Shown here in pieces: positions 35,461 to 42,841 of a stretch of DNA of 64,000 bases (within the stretch, counting starts at the first letter, position 1; each line of letters opens with the position of its first letter). The stretch lies in the NCBI RefSeq assembly GCF_008180615.1, contig NZ_VTEH01000002.1, positions 312,076 through 376,075 of the forward strand, written 5' to 3'. Source of the DNA: Rossellomorea vietnamensis (GTDB lineage: Bacteria > Bacillota > Bacilli > Bacillales > Bacillaceae_B). The notes beneath the pieces are model-generated. The model saw only the letters and a list, made by a program, of their open reading frames with translations. It did not search any database and was not told the DNA's origin. The position numbers were made by a program, and so were the translations under genes.

Positions 35461-36948
35461 ATGAAAAGGTTGGGATTGATTTTGTTAATGCTGTTTTTGG
35501 TGCTGCCTGTCAGCGCAAACGCTGGGACAATCGGCGGGAAGGATAATCCCGGTGGTGTTCCTGGACAATGGTATGCCGGAGATGCTCCTGGTTACTCTGA
35601 CCCTAATAAGCCGGTGCTTGTGTTTATTCACGGAATCAACAGCTCCTCCAAAACGTGGTGGGAGAGCAACAATATGTATCAAACCGCCCTCAATAATGGG
35701 TATCAAACTGCCTTTATCGACGTTCATCCAGACAAGAATATGTGGGATAACGGAACGATTATCAATAACCGTGTCCGTGACATCTACAACTATTTTGGCC
35801 AGAAGAAACTGGTGATAGTTGGCCACAGCAAAGGTGGAATCGATGCACAAAATGCATTGGTCCATTACGGAGCACACCCTTATGTTTCTAACCTCATCAC
35901 TCTTTCTACACCTCATTACGGCTCACAGCTTGCCGATCTTGCTTATAGCGGTTGGGCCGGTTGGCTTGCAAGCATTTTAGGAAGCAAAAATGATGCTACT
36001 TACTCACTTCAGACTGGATACATGAGAAATTACAGGCCCCAGATTGACACACATATCAACCGCTCTAAAAATCCGGTCTTTACTTTAGCCGGTACCAAAT
36101 GGGGAAGCTTCGGATCTTCTCTATATTGGGGAGGACTCTACCTAAGCTCTTACGGTTCCAATGATGGTGCCGTAACTGTTGCGAATTCCCGGCTTCCTTA
36201 CAGTAAAGAGGTCCGTGTCAGCAGCTGGAATCATACGACAGTCCGGGAAGGCGGGACATTCCAATATTTCCGCCCTTACTTAACTCTTAATGCCCAGCCG
36301 GTTGCTGGAATTACATCTGCAGAATCAATGAGTGAGCCATTGGCCTCGGAACTGGAGCCTGCTAATATCAGTGTCCTTCATCGAGGAGGAGAATTTACAG
36401 CGAGTGCTCTTGAAAACTTCCAGGTGGAAGAAAACGTTGCTAAACTAGATCTTGACTGGCTCAGTGATAAAAAAATGAAAGATCTTGTAGTCATCAGCCC
36501 GTCTGGTGTTGAGTACAAAAAATTCACTCATTCAGTAGACGAAGGAGTATTCAAAGGCGGACATCACCACAGCTTTCAGATCCAGAAGCCAGAAGCAGGT
36601 CAGTGGAGTGTAAAAGTGAACAAAAACAAAGCAGCCTATCTGATGACAGTCGGCTTCCATTCTGATTTAAACGAAGAGATCATCCTGGATGAGAAGACCA
36701 TTGAACTGAAGAACAAAGGCAGCAAAATTAAAGACTTCCAAGTCAATGTCAATATCAATAAAGATGGCCAGAAGAAGAAAGATGCCTCTATGATGATCAC
36801 GCAAAAAGGAAAAGTGCCATTTACATTCAAGGAAGAAGGCGTCTACACCCTCACCCTGGATGTCAAAGGAAAGACCAAAGCGGGAAAAAAATTCGAAAGA
36901 ACGATCGTTAAATCTATTTACGTGGACAAAAATGGGATTACCCATTAA
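35461..36948 (+). CDS. Secreted alpha/beta-hydrolase lipase
   Basis: The 495-residue protein starts at ATG 35461 after GGAGTGGG. The signal peptide (KRLGLILLMLFLVLPVSANA) is followed by a lipase domain with the oxyanion strand VFIHGINSSSKTWW, the nucleophile elbow GHSKGG near residue 121, an Asp in SNDGAVTV and a His in SWNHTTV near 255. The last 200 residues form a separate beta-rich exported domain (HHSFQIQKPEAGQWSVKV). It is probably an extracellular triacylglycerol lipase or esterase with an accessory domain. Confidence 0.9.
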   Translation: MKRLGLILLMLFLVLPVSANAGTIGGKDNPGGVPGQWYAGDAPGYSDPNKPVLVFIHGINSSSKTWWESNNMYQTALNNGYQTAFIDVHPDKNMWDNGTIINNRVRDIYNYFGQKKLVIVGHSKGGIDAQNALVHYGAHPYVSNLITLSTPHYGSQLADLAYSGWAGWLASILGSKNDATYSLQTGYMRNYRPQIDTHINRSKNPVFTLAGTKWGSFGSSLYWGGLYLSSYGSNDGAVTVANSRLPYSKEVRVSSWNHTTVREGGTFQYFRPYLTLNAQPVAGITSAESMSEPLASELEPANISVLHRGGEFTASALENFQVEENVAKLDLDWLSDKKMKDLVVISPSGVEYKKFTHSVDEGVFKGGHHHSFQIQKPEAGQWSVKVNKNKAAYLMTVGFHSDLNEEIILDEKTIELKNKGSKIKDFQVNVNINKDGQKKKDASMMITQKGKVPFTFKEEGVYTLTLDVKGKTKAGKKFERTIVKSIYVDKNGITH

Positions 36949-36965
36949 ATAATTCATTTTGAAGC

Positions 36966-36996
36966 AACACAGCCCTCTGCTATGCAAGGCTGTGTT
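36966..36996 (+). terminator. Terminator after lipase gene
   Basis: A nine-bp stem AACACAGCC/GGCTGTGTT (36966-36974 with 36988-36996) is followed by TTTTT. Confidence 0.88.
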
Positions 36997-37001
36997 TTTT
37001 T

Positions 37002-37277
37002 AGGAGATTTCTATTGAAGTTATGGGAAGGGACCGTTTTTATACACGAAACGCCTCTTATCTTAAATAAAGAAAAGAGTTATATTTACAGTGGCCGAACG
37101 GGGTTGGATTCTAATTTCGACTGATTTTGAACTACCTAAACGTTCACGGTGAAAAAGTCATGAACTTCAACAGTATCATTACAGGTGTTTACCAATTGCA
37201 CACTAAGCATACTTCAATGACCTAGCGAATAAATCACTCTATGAGAACCTGTTGGAAGCTATCACAGCAACGTGCTT
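37002..37277. other. Intergenic stretch without recognised gene
   Basis: I see neither coding frames with ribosome sites nor repeats here. Confidence 0.5.
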
Positions 37278-37451
37278 TCAAGAATGAGACTGATTTTCCT
37301 TATAGTGCTTTCTTTGTATGCAGTTTATCAGAACATCAAGTTCTTGGCTGATATCAATGGTCACCTGACTATCCAAACCATTTTTAGCTGCGGACTTGAA
37401 TAATCTTGACCTGGTTTCTTCTATTAGCCTGCGCAAATCACACTCTCTCAA
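37278..37451 (-). CDS. Spo0E-like aspartyl-phosphate phosphatase
   Basis: This 57-codon frame starts at TTG 37449-37451, six bases after GGAGGAG. It reads RRLIEETRSRLFKSAAKNG followed by SQELDVLINCIQ, the Spo0E family hallmark (S-x-E-L-D within a two-helix hairpin). Spo0E proteins dephosphorylate Spo0A-P and so restrain sporulation. The gene is short and easily missed. It is divergent from the LysR gene and has no visible operon partner. Confidence 0.82.
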   Translation of the reverse strand: MRECDLRRLIEETRSRLFKSAAKNGLDSQVTIDISQELDVLINCIQRKHYKENQSHS

Positions 37452-37606
37452 AAGAATCTCCTCCAGAGAATAATATATAAACAGAATTTGGTATTTTTTC
37501 TAACCTCCTAAAAATTATAAAATTTGTTCCTATTAATGTAAATTTAATGATGTTAAACTTTATTTAAGCATTACTTAACATAAGGAAGAATGGTGTTGAT
37601 TTTAAA

Positions 37607-38500
37607 GTGAATATTGAGCAGATTAAATACATACTTGAAGTGAGCAAAGAAGGGTCCATTACCAAAGCTGCTGAGCGGTTGCACCTTTCTCCTTCCGCCT
37701 TGAGCCAGTCTATTACTCAATTAGAAAAAGAGTTGGGAGTAACAATCTTTTCACGTTCCCGAAAAGGGACCACACCAACTTCGGAAGGAAAAAAAGTTTT
37801 AAATCGCGGACATGAAATGATTCACAGCCTGGAAAAATTGTATAAAGAAATATCAATAGATAAAGAGGAAAAGCTTTTAAAAATAGGATGCTCTCCCTCC
37901 ATCACCTATCTGGTATATGACGCTTTTGTACTTTTTTACGAAGATCACAGCAATGTAAAAGTAGAAATCATTGAACTTGACCAGGATGAAATCTTGAGCA
38001 GGCTGATCCACGGAGATATAGATTTAGCCTTTTCTCCTTTCAGTGAGGAGGAATTGAGCGGACTGAGAATCAGTGATTTTCTCGACTATCAATTAATCTA
38101 TACTGGCTATGCCTGCCTTTGTGCAAGTAAACATTCTCCTCTTTTCTTAAAAGACTTTGTCACCCCTGAAGATTTAAAAGGAGAAAAAGTCGTCATGTAT
38201 AATTCTAAACGTTCCAATCACTTTGTGAATTCCTATTTGCCGGGTGCTTCTCTTTTATTTACCACTAATAACATAGGGGTATTAAAGAGTGCGATTTTTG
38301 ATGGTCATGCCTCCTGTCTCGTATATAATTTCACTTTTAAAAACCATATGGACGTTAAAAAAGGAAACCTGGCCATCATTCCCTTCATGAACCCTGGCAA
38401 GATTCTCAATTATTTTTGGGTCATTTATAACCGGAACAAAGAGCTTTCTTATGAAGCCCAGGAATTTCAGAAGAAAATCATCCAATTGCTTAATGAGTAA
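37607..38500 (+). CDS. LysR-family transcriptional regulator
   Basis: The 297-residue protein has the LysR winged helix-turn-helix (about 1-60, GSITKAAERLHLSPSALSQSITQLE). A periplasmic-binding-like effector domain follows (about 90-295). GTG 37607 is the start; the ribosome site is weak. It faces the hydrolase gene tail to tail, so a regulatory link is possible but not shown. Confidence 0.9.
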   Translation: MNIEQIKYILEVSKEGSITKAAERLHLSPSALSQSITQLEKELGVTIFSRSRKGTTPTSEGKKVLNRGHEMIHSLEKLYKEISIDKEEKLLKIGCSPSITYLVYDAFVLFYEDHSNVKVEIIELDQDEILSRLIHGDIDLAFSPFSEEELSGLRISDFLDYQLIYTGYACLCASKHSPLFLKDFVTPEDLKGEKVVMYNSKRSNHFVNSYLPGASLLFTTNNIGVLKSAIFDGHASCLVYNFTFKNHMDVKKGNLAIIPFMNPGKILNYFWVIYNRNKELSYEAQEFQKKIIQLLNE

Positions 38501-38567
38501 GTTTAGAGCCTGATTCAGAAACACTGCTTGACAATAGAAATTTAATACTTTCTTATCTTATAAAAAA

Positions 38568-38592
38568 GGATTAACGCAGTGTGCGTTAATCC
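38568..38592. terminator. Terminator between LysR and hydrolase genes
   Basis: A perfect 11-bp stem GGATTAACGCA/TGCGTTAATCC has a 3-base loop. The T run is on the minus strand, so it mainly serves the hydrolase gene. Confidence 0.88.
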
Positions 38593-38622
38593 CTCTCCTT
38601 AATTGCTTTGTTGTTTTTGTCC

Positions 38623-39465
38623 CTACAGGCTTTCTTTAAAATCCTCCACCATACTTAAGAAACGGCTTTCTTCTTCCAAATAGGGAAGGTGGTTGCTTTC
38701 ATTAAAGATATATAACTGTGAATTCGGAATCTCTCTATGTATTTCTTCTGAATAATGCAGTGGACACTGCTTATCGTGGCTTCCGCAGTAAACCAGGGTT
38801 GGAATGTTAATCCCCGAAAGTTTTTCACGAATATCAAACAGGGGAAGCTCTTGAAAAGAGTAATAATCCAGCCTTCTTTGAACGACTCTTCCGCTTGATG
38901 GTCTCTTAAAATAGTCTTCTCTTTTATCTGCATTAAATAATGACATGTTCGTCCATTCTTTATTAGCATTCCTTTTTTCCTCAACCGTTGCCTCAGGTGA
39001 CTTTAAAATAGCAAATATTTCTCTGAGACGTTTGTTTAAGGGACTTTGGGAACAATACATACTTTCCCGGTTCTCCATATATTTTTTAGAGGCAGCAGCA
39101 CCGCCGACAACCAATCCTTCAAGACTATCGGAGTATAAATCCCCATAAACAAGCCCTAACATTCCACCAGTAGAATGACCTGCAAAACTCCATTTCTCAA
39201 AACCCAATGCTTCCCGAACCGCTTCAAGATCCTTCACTGATTCTGCCATACTCAACTCTTCTGCCAAATCAGCCCTGCAAGAGTTCCCAGCTTCTTTAAG
39301 ATTAACAAGAATAACCTTGAATTGATGCACAAAAGTATCAGCAAAATAATAACCCAATTCATTGAATTCACTGTACAAGTGTGTGATACATACAGGTTTA
39401 CCTTTTCCTCTGACAAAGATTTCAAAAAGCCCTCGATTCGTTTTTAGCAACTGCTGTTTCCACAT
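38623..39465 (-). CDS. Alpha/beta hydrolase
   Basis: The 280-residue cytoplasmic hydrolase has the nucleophile elbow GHSTGG near residue 98, an Asp in CGSHDKQCP and a terminal His in ESNHLPYLEEE, as in proline iminopeptidase-like and related hydrolases. ATG 39463-39465 follows GGAGGTG by six bases. The substrate is unknown. Confidence 0.88.
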   Translation of the reverse strand: MWKQQLLKTNRGLFEIFVRGKGKPVCITHLYSEFNELGYYFADTFVHQFKVILVNLKEAGNSCRADLAEELSMAESVKDLEAVREALGFEKWSFAGHSTGGMLGLVYGDLYSDSLEGLVVGGAAASKKYMENRESMYCSQSPLNKRLREIFAILKSPEATVEEKRNANKEWTNMSLFNADKREDYFKRPSSGRVVQRRLDYYSFQELPLFDIREKLSGINIPTLVYCGSHDKQCPLHYSEEIHREIPNSQLYIFNESNHLPYLEEESRFLSMVEDFKESL

Positions 39466-39504
39466 AAAAAACACCTCCGCAAAAAGTATTATCCCTTAAT
39501 GAGT

Positions 39505-39782
39505 ATCTGGCTGATTTCCGCTCCAGGTGTACGACTCCTCGGGGCGGGCGGTGAAACTAAAGCGGAAGCGGCCGTTCAGCGACGTACAGATTTTAGGGCT
39601 CTCGTATGAGATAAAGGAATCACGAAGAGCGTAAGCGATTCGATGATGACTTATCGCAAGGAGAGAGACCGAAATCTGCTAGTCGCTGGCCGCTAAAGCT
39701 GGGTGAGCCTCCTCAGCTTCGCTTGCGGGGTCTCACCTGTCCCGTTAGTCCCGCAGGAGGCCGTACACCTACCACTTCAATC
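39505..39782. repeat. REP-like repeat, copy 3, split by an insertion
   Basis: The left part (39505-39554) and right part (39702-39782) together match the REP-like copies at 16334 and 21191. The element inserted between them is listed separately. Confidence 0.82.
39555..39706. mobile_element. MITE-like element nested in a REP-like repeat
   Basis: An insert of about 147 bases has inverted ends (AGCGGCC...CAGCGAC on the left, GTCGCTGGCCGCT on the right). It is flanked by GGTGA on both sides (39550-39554 and 39702-39706), a 5-base target duplication. It has no coding capacity and would need a transposase from elsewhere. Confidence 0.72.
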
Positions 39783-39829
39783 ATCCTCAACTTGAAATTG
39801 CCATCCTTCTGATAGTCACTCAATACATA

Positions 39830-40087
39830 TTAGAGAGCAAAAGCTTTAAAGACAGCGAAAATCGAAAGAAACACAATCGCAGATAAAATAACAGCCATTT
39901 TTTTATTCAGCTCTCTCTCTAAGCCAGGTATTCGTTCTATTAAGAAATAACTTATTGAGACAAGGCCTCCTGCAAGGATTCCTCCTTCAAGTGTAGAAAA
40001 ATCATATACATATTGATCAATCCACCTAAGTGAAATAACTGAAAAGGGAACAGAAAGGGCTTTGAAAAAAGTTGAATAAGTTTGCAT
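39830..40087 (-). CDS. Small membrane protein
   Basis: The 85-residue product has two predicted membrane helices (about 32-52 and 62-83). ATG 40085-40087 follows AGGGGG. An ECF-type promoter lies about 45 bases upstream, which suggests an envelope-stress role. I do not recognise the family. Confidence 0.72.
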   Translation of the reverse strand: MQTYSTFFKALSVPFSVISLRWIDQYVYDFSTLEGGILAGGLVSISYFLIERIPGLERELNKKMAVILSAIVFLSIFAVFKAFAL

Positions 40088-40130
40088 AATTCCGTCCCCC
40101 TCTTTACGATTACTGATTAATTTCTAATTA

Positions 40131-40157
40131 GACGAACATTAGTTCAAAATGGTTTCA
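40131..40157 (-). promoter_or_regulatory. ECF-type promoter for the 85-residue membrane protein
   Basis: On the minus strand TGAAAC (40152-40157), 17 bases, then CGTC and TAAT (from 40134). Confidence 0.6.
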
Positions 40158-40220
40158 TTATTCGTGTTCCTTTTTCGTACTAATGAAACACCTCCCATAC
40201 ATAGCTTTTAATAATACAAA

Positions 40221-40246
40221 AACAGCAATCGAAAGATGATTGCTGC
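40221..40246 (-). terminator. Terminator after the 61-residue ORF
   Basis: AGCAATC (40224-40230) pairs with GATTGCT (40238-40244), with TTTTTG following on the minus strand. Confidence 0.82.
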
Positions 40247-40270
40247 TTGCACTTTGACTATTCATTTCTA

Positions 40271-40456
40271 CTACCGGCTGCTCTCTTTAGTAGTTTTTAT
40301 ATAATTCATTAAGAGAACAGTACCTGACACATTCAATATCAAACTCGAACTAAGCAAAATACCCTTTAAGACAGCTGCCAATGGCATCGTAACTCCAAGC
40401 AGCAGAAAGATTAAACCGCATAGCACAAGCACTAACCCTTTTGTTTTGTTATCCAT
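40271..40456 (-). CDS. Small two-helix membrane protein
   Basis: The 61-residue product has two close hydrophobic helices (GLVLVLCGLIFLLLGVTM and LLSSSLILNVSGTVLLMNY) and a basic C-terminus. ATG follows GGAGG. It has its own ECF-type promoter and terminator. Function unknown. Confidence 0.72.
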   Translation of the reverse strand: MDNKTKGLVLVLCGLIFLLLGVTMPLAAVLKGILLSSSLILNVSGTVLLMNYIKTTKESSR

Positions 40457-40500
40457 AAAAATATTCCTCCATAGTATGACCCATCAGATTTTATATCTAT

Positions 40501-40528
40501 TATACGAAGCAGCAGTAGAATGGTTTCA
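40501..40528 (-). promoter_or_regulatory. ECF-type (sigma-W-like) promoter for the 61-residue ORF
   Basis: On the minus strand TGAAAC (40523-40528), exactly 16 bases, then CGTATA (40501-40506). This matches the B. subtilis sigma-W pattern. Confidence 0.72.
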
Positions 40529-40652
40529 TTTTCTAAACTATTTTTCCACTAGCATCCGTTACCTTTTCCTATCTATTATTCACTTATACTTATCCCGATA
40601 CATATGAGTTTAAGATCAGTCGACTCAAATACAGCCCATGTGTATGCAGTGT

Positions 40653-40787
40653 TTAGTTGCCGCCTCTACCTTTATCCCAAAGAAATAGCACATATAGTTT
40701 GAATTCTTGAGGTAATAAGAAAATAAGCAAAACTCCCACAACTAAAAACGGCAGCAGAAGCATCCAGTAACGTTTACTTTTAAGCAT
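40653..40787 (-). CDS. 44-residue small membrane protein
   Basis: The frame starts at ATG 40785-40787 after AGAGAGG. One helix (YWMLLLPFLVVGVLLIFLL) is followed by a short polar tail ending KGRGGN. It lies 83 bases after the DUF4177 gene in the same direction and may share its ECF-type promoter. Confidence 0.6.
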   Translation of the reverse strand: MLKSKRYWMLLLPFLVVGVLLIFLLPQEFKLYVLFLWDKGRGGN

Positions 40788-40870
40788 TTATACCTCTCTC
40801 TGGAACTATGATAAATGGCAGTATGCCCTCATAGCCTGGCTGTTTCCCAGTCTAACAACCAACAGTGAAT

Positions 40871-41062
40871 TCAATCGCCAACCGAAATTTTCCGTTCAAA
40901 TATAATTTCATAATCTGTTGGTTTTCCATGTCCGTTATATTTGAGAGGCAGTACCTGAACCAATCTCCAGCCCTGCGCAGCGTACTCATCGATTACCTCT
41001 CTGTGCTGAGGAGAAGTGAAAAATCCTCCAAGCGTCGTTTCCACATACTTGTATTCATACCT
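40871..41062 (-). pseudogene. DUF4177 protein with apparent loss of its start codon
   Basis: The open frame reads YEYKYVETTLGGFF, then REVIDEYAAQGWRLVQVLP and DYEIIFERK, a clear DUF4177 domain of normal length. The codon before YEYK, where the start belongs, is AGG (41060-41062). It stands six bases after an ideal GGAGGG ribosome site (41069-41074), so an ATG seems to have become AGG. A GTG six codons later (41042-41044) could allow weak initiation. An ECF-type promoter is intact upstream. Confidence 0.65.
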
Positions 41063-41092
41063 TGGCGGCCCTCCGTCTTCTTCTATATGTTA

Positions 41093-41121
41093 TATACGAG
41101 GCTGGCCTCGAAATGGTTTCA
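41093..41121 (-). promoter_or_regulatory. ECF-type promoter for the DUF4177 gene
   Basis: On the minus strand TGAAAC (41116-41121), 17 bases, then CGTATA (41093-41098). Confidence 0.65.
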
Positions 41122-41140
41122 ATCAGGAACTATTAACTAA

Positions 41141-41171
41141 AGAAAAACCCCTGTGAAGGTCACTAAGGGGT
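41141..41171 (-). terminator. Terminator-like hairpin upstream of the DUF4177 gene
   Basis: ACCCCT/AGGGGT arms with an inner GTGA/TCAC pairing (41147-41171) are followed on the minus strand by TTTTTCTTT. Confidence 0.7.
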
Positions 41172-41210
41172 GCCGTTTTGGTAGAAAAAATTACCAATAG
41201 CATTATAAAT

Positions 41211-41240
41211 AGCAGGCTAATTCATATGAATTAGCCTGCT
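41211..41240. repeat. Perfect 30-bp palindrome
   Basis: AGCAGGCTAATTCAT is followed at once by its exact complement, ending at 41240, with no loop. It is followed by TTATTT on the plus strand. It could act as a terminator or a protein site. Confidence 0.75.
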
Positions 41241-41338
41241 TTATTTGATGTTATAACAATGTTTGTATTCGAATTTGGGGTTTATTAGCACTTCGAATAT
41301 TGAACAGATAATAAATGAGATGTTAATTGGGGTGATAA

Positions 41339-41473
41339 ATGACTTGTCAATTAGCAACCTGTTCTTGCGAAGATGAGCATCTAGTATTGTGTGATACAAT
41401 TGTGAATAATGGATATTTCTATAAACGGGCAGCTTGCTGGAATATGATCTTACTACAATGGGGTGGCATATAA
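41339..41473 (+). CDS. 44-residue Cys-rich small ORF coupled to acetyltransferase
   Basis: ATG 41339 follows GGGGTG by four bases. The frame (with CQLATCSC near its start and five cysteines in all) ends in TAA that overlaps the next gene's ATG as TAATG. This arrangement suggests translational coupling. I do not recognise the peptide, and it could be a leader rather than a functional protein. Confidence 0.45.
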   Translation: MTCQLATCSCEDEHLVLCDTIVNNGYFYKRAACWNMILLQWGGI

Positions 41474-41952
41474 TGGAAATCTACTCAGTTGAGGATATAC
41501 CGAGAAACAAAATAATCGAGTTTTTCAAATTACATTGGGGAAGTCCAGAAATGGTTATTTCAAGTGGCGTTTATGATTGCAGTATATTAGAGGGTTTTGC
41601 AATTGTAAATGTGAAAGGAGCAATCATTGGCTTAATTACTTATATAATCAAAGATAAAGAATTGGAAATTATATCTTTGGATAGTATTGAAGAAGGTAAA
41701 GGAATAGGCACATCGTTAGTTCAAGAAGTAGAAAATCTTGCTATTAAAAAAAGATGTAGACTCGTTAAACTTATAACAACAAACGATAATTTATCAGCAT
41801 TAAAGTTTTATCAAAAAAGAGGTTTTATTCTTTCTCACATTATAAATAATGCAGTTGATAAAGCAAGAGAGTTAAAACCAGAGATACCCTTGATTGGCAA
41901 TGAAGGTATCCCAATAAGAGATGAGATTGAATTGATAAAGATATTAAACTAA
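41473..41952 (+). CDS. GNAT-family N-acetyltransferase
   Basis: The 159-residue GNAT fold has the acetyl-CoA loop region EGKGIGTSLVQEVENLA near residue 77 and the C-terminal NLSALKFYQKRGF signature. ATG 41473 follows GGGGTGG by six bases; a frame 13 codons longer is not needed. The AT-rich codon use (AAA, ATA, TTA) differs from the neighbouring core genes, which hints at transfer. The substrate is unknown. Confidence 0.88.
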   Translation: MEIYSVEDIPRNKIIEFFKLHWGSPEMVISSGVYDCSILEGFAIVNVKGAIIGLITYIIKDKELEIISLDSIEEGKGIGTSLVQEVENLAIKKRCRLVKLITTNDNLSALKFYQKRGFILSHIINNAVDKARELKPEIPLIGNEGIPIRDEIELIKILN

Positions 41953-41989
41953 CGAAGGCTTTAATGTAATAAGAAGATCCTAAAAAATC

Positions 41990-42023
41990 AAAAAACCCAG
42001 ATCCTTTTGAATCTGGGTTTTTT
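41990..42023 (+). terminator. Terminator after the acetyltransferase
   Basis: A perfect 13-bp stem AAAAAACCCAGAT/ATCTGGGTTTTTT has an 8-base loop. Confidence 0.93.
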
Positions 42024-42107
42024 GCTATAAAATACGGTATTATTCTTAGATCTTTAAGCCTAGTTTATCAAAGTCCGCAAGTAAGACAGATTTTTTAGAC
42101 GCTTAAT

Positions 42108-42298
42108 AATAAGGGGAGAATTTCCCCTTATCTGGTAAAACAGCTCCTAAAATGCCTTTAATAGAGGGAAATATTCCCTCTATTTGCTAAAAATCAGGTC
42201 AAAAGAGTCATTTTTCTTTGCTTAAGGGGAAAATTTCCCCTTATTCACCTTAAATCGGCATCTATTTTTCATCATAACGGGAAAATTTCCCCTTATTG
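42108..42298. repeat. 52-bp-period palindrome array E (4 units)
   Basis: Palindromes start at 42110 (TAAGGGG..CCCCTTA), 42162 (TAGAGGG..CCCTCTA), 42223 (TAAGGGG..CCCCTTA) and 42275 (TAACGGG..CCCCTTA). Spacings are 52, 61 and 52. The second unit changes both arms together and keeps pairing. The rest of 42024-42388 shows no gene. Confidence 0.88.
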
Positions 42299-42384
42299 AT
42301 CTAACATTGTATTGAAATCTCTTCTTATCATAGGCGTCTGCTCAATTGCAGGGTAAGAAAAAGTTAATAATAAATATCCACAAT

Positions 42385-42426
42385 AAAAAACGCACTGTGA
42401 ATTTTAAAGTGAATTCACAGTGCGTT
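42385..42426 (-). terminator. Terminator after the HesB-like gene
   Basis: A perfect 15-bp stem AACGCACTGTGAATT/AATTCACAGTGCGTT (42389-42403 with 42412-42426) is followed by a T run on the minus strand. Confidence 0.92.
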
Positions 42427-42507
42427 ATCTTTTTTAATTTAATGCGCTCCTCTAAAGTAAAACTGTTTTCAAGCCTCACAGAAGTTTTCCCATTCTTATA
42501 TTACAGA

Positions 42508-42786
42508 TTAACAACAGTCACTTTCGTTCCCTTTGAGTTCCAGGCCGTTGCTATCCTGATTAAAATCGAGGGTCAGGTTTTGCGCAGCCGATTCTATTCT
42601 CGGGTCAATCGCTACCTTGATTGTATTAATCGTTGCTACTTCATCATTTTCTTCCGGCTCATCCAGAGCCAGCCCAACTTGTGGCTGTCCTCAGCCAAAG
42701 CCTGCAAAATAAAAACGAATGTTTTCGGCTTCGTGTTCTTTTAACATTTCCTGCAAGAAATCACGAGCTCCATCTGTGATCTTCAC
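42508..42786 (-). CDS. HesB/IscA-like protein with in-frame UGA (candidate selenoprotein)
   Basis: GTG 42784-42786, ten bases after AAGGAG, opens a 93-codon frame that reads TDGARDFLQEMLKEHE and FYFAGFG, then UGA (42691-42693), then GQPQVGLALDEPEEND. It continues through an intact HesB-like domain to a terminal SDCC and TAA. The UGA stands at the position that is Cys in most relatives (GFGCG) and Sec in the described HesB-like selenoproteins. From 19 bases after the UGA, CUGGCUC pairs with GAGCCGG around a UGGAU loop, a plausible bacterial SECIS. The alternative is a nonsense mutation. It probably acts in Fe-S or thiol redox chemistry. It follows the phosphatase gene and has its own terminator. 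Confidence 0.75.
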
Positions 42787-42841
42787 TATATCTGCACTCC
42801 TTACTATTTCATGATTTTTTCATGCCAATTACCATGATACC

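Noticed and set aside
42346..42744. 132-codon plus-strand frame
   Set aside because: It is the antisense shadow of the HesB-like gene and its terminator, has no ribosome site, and matches no family I know.
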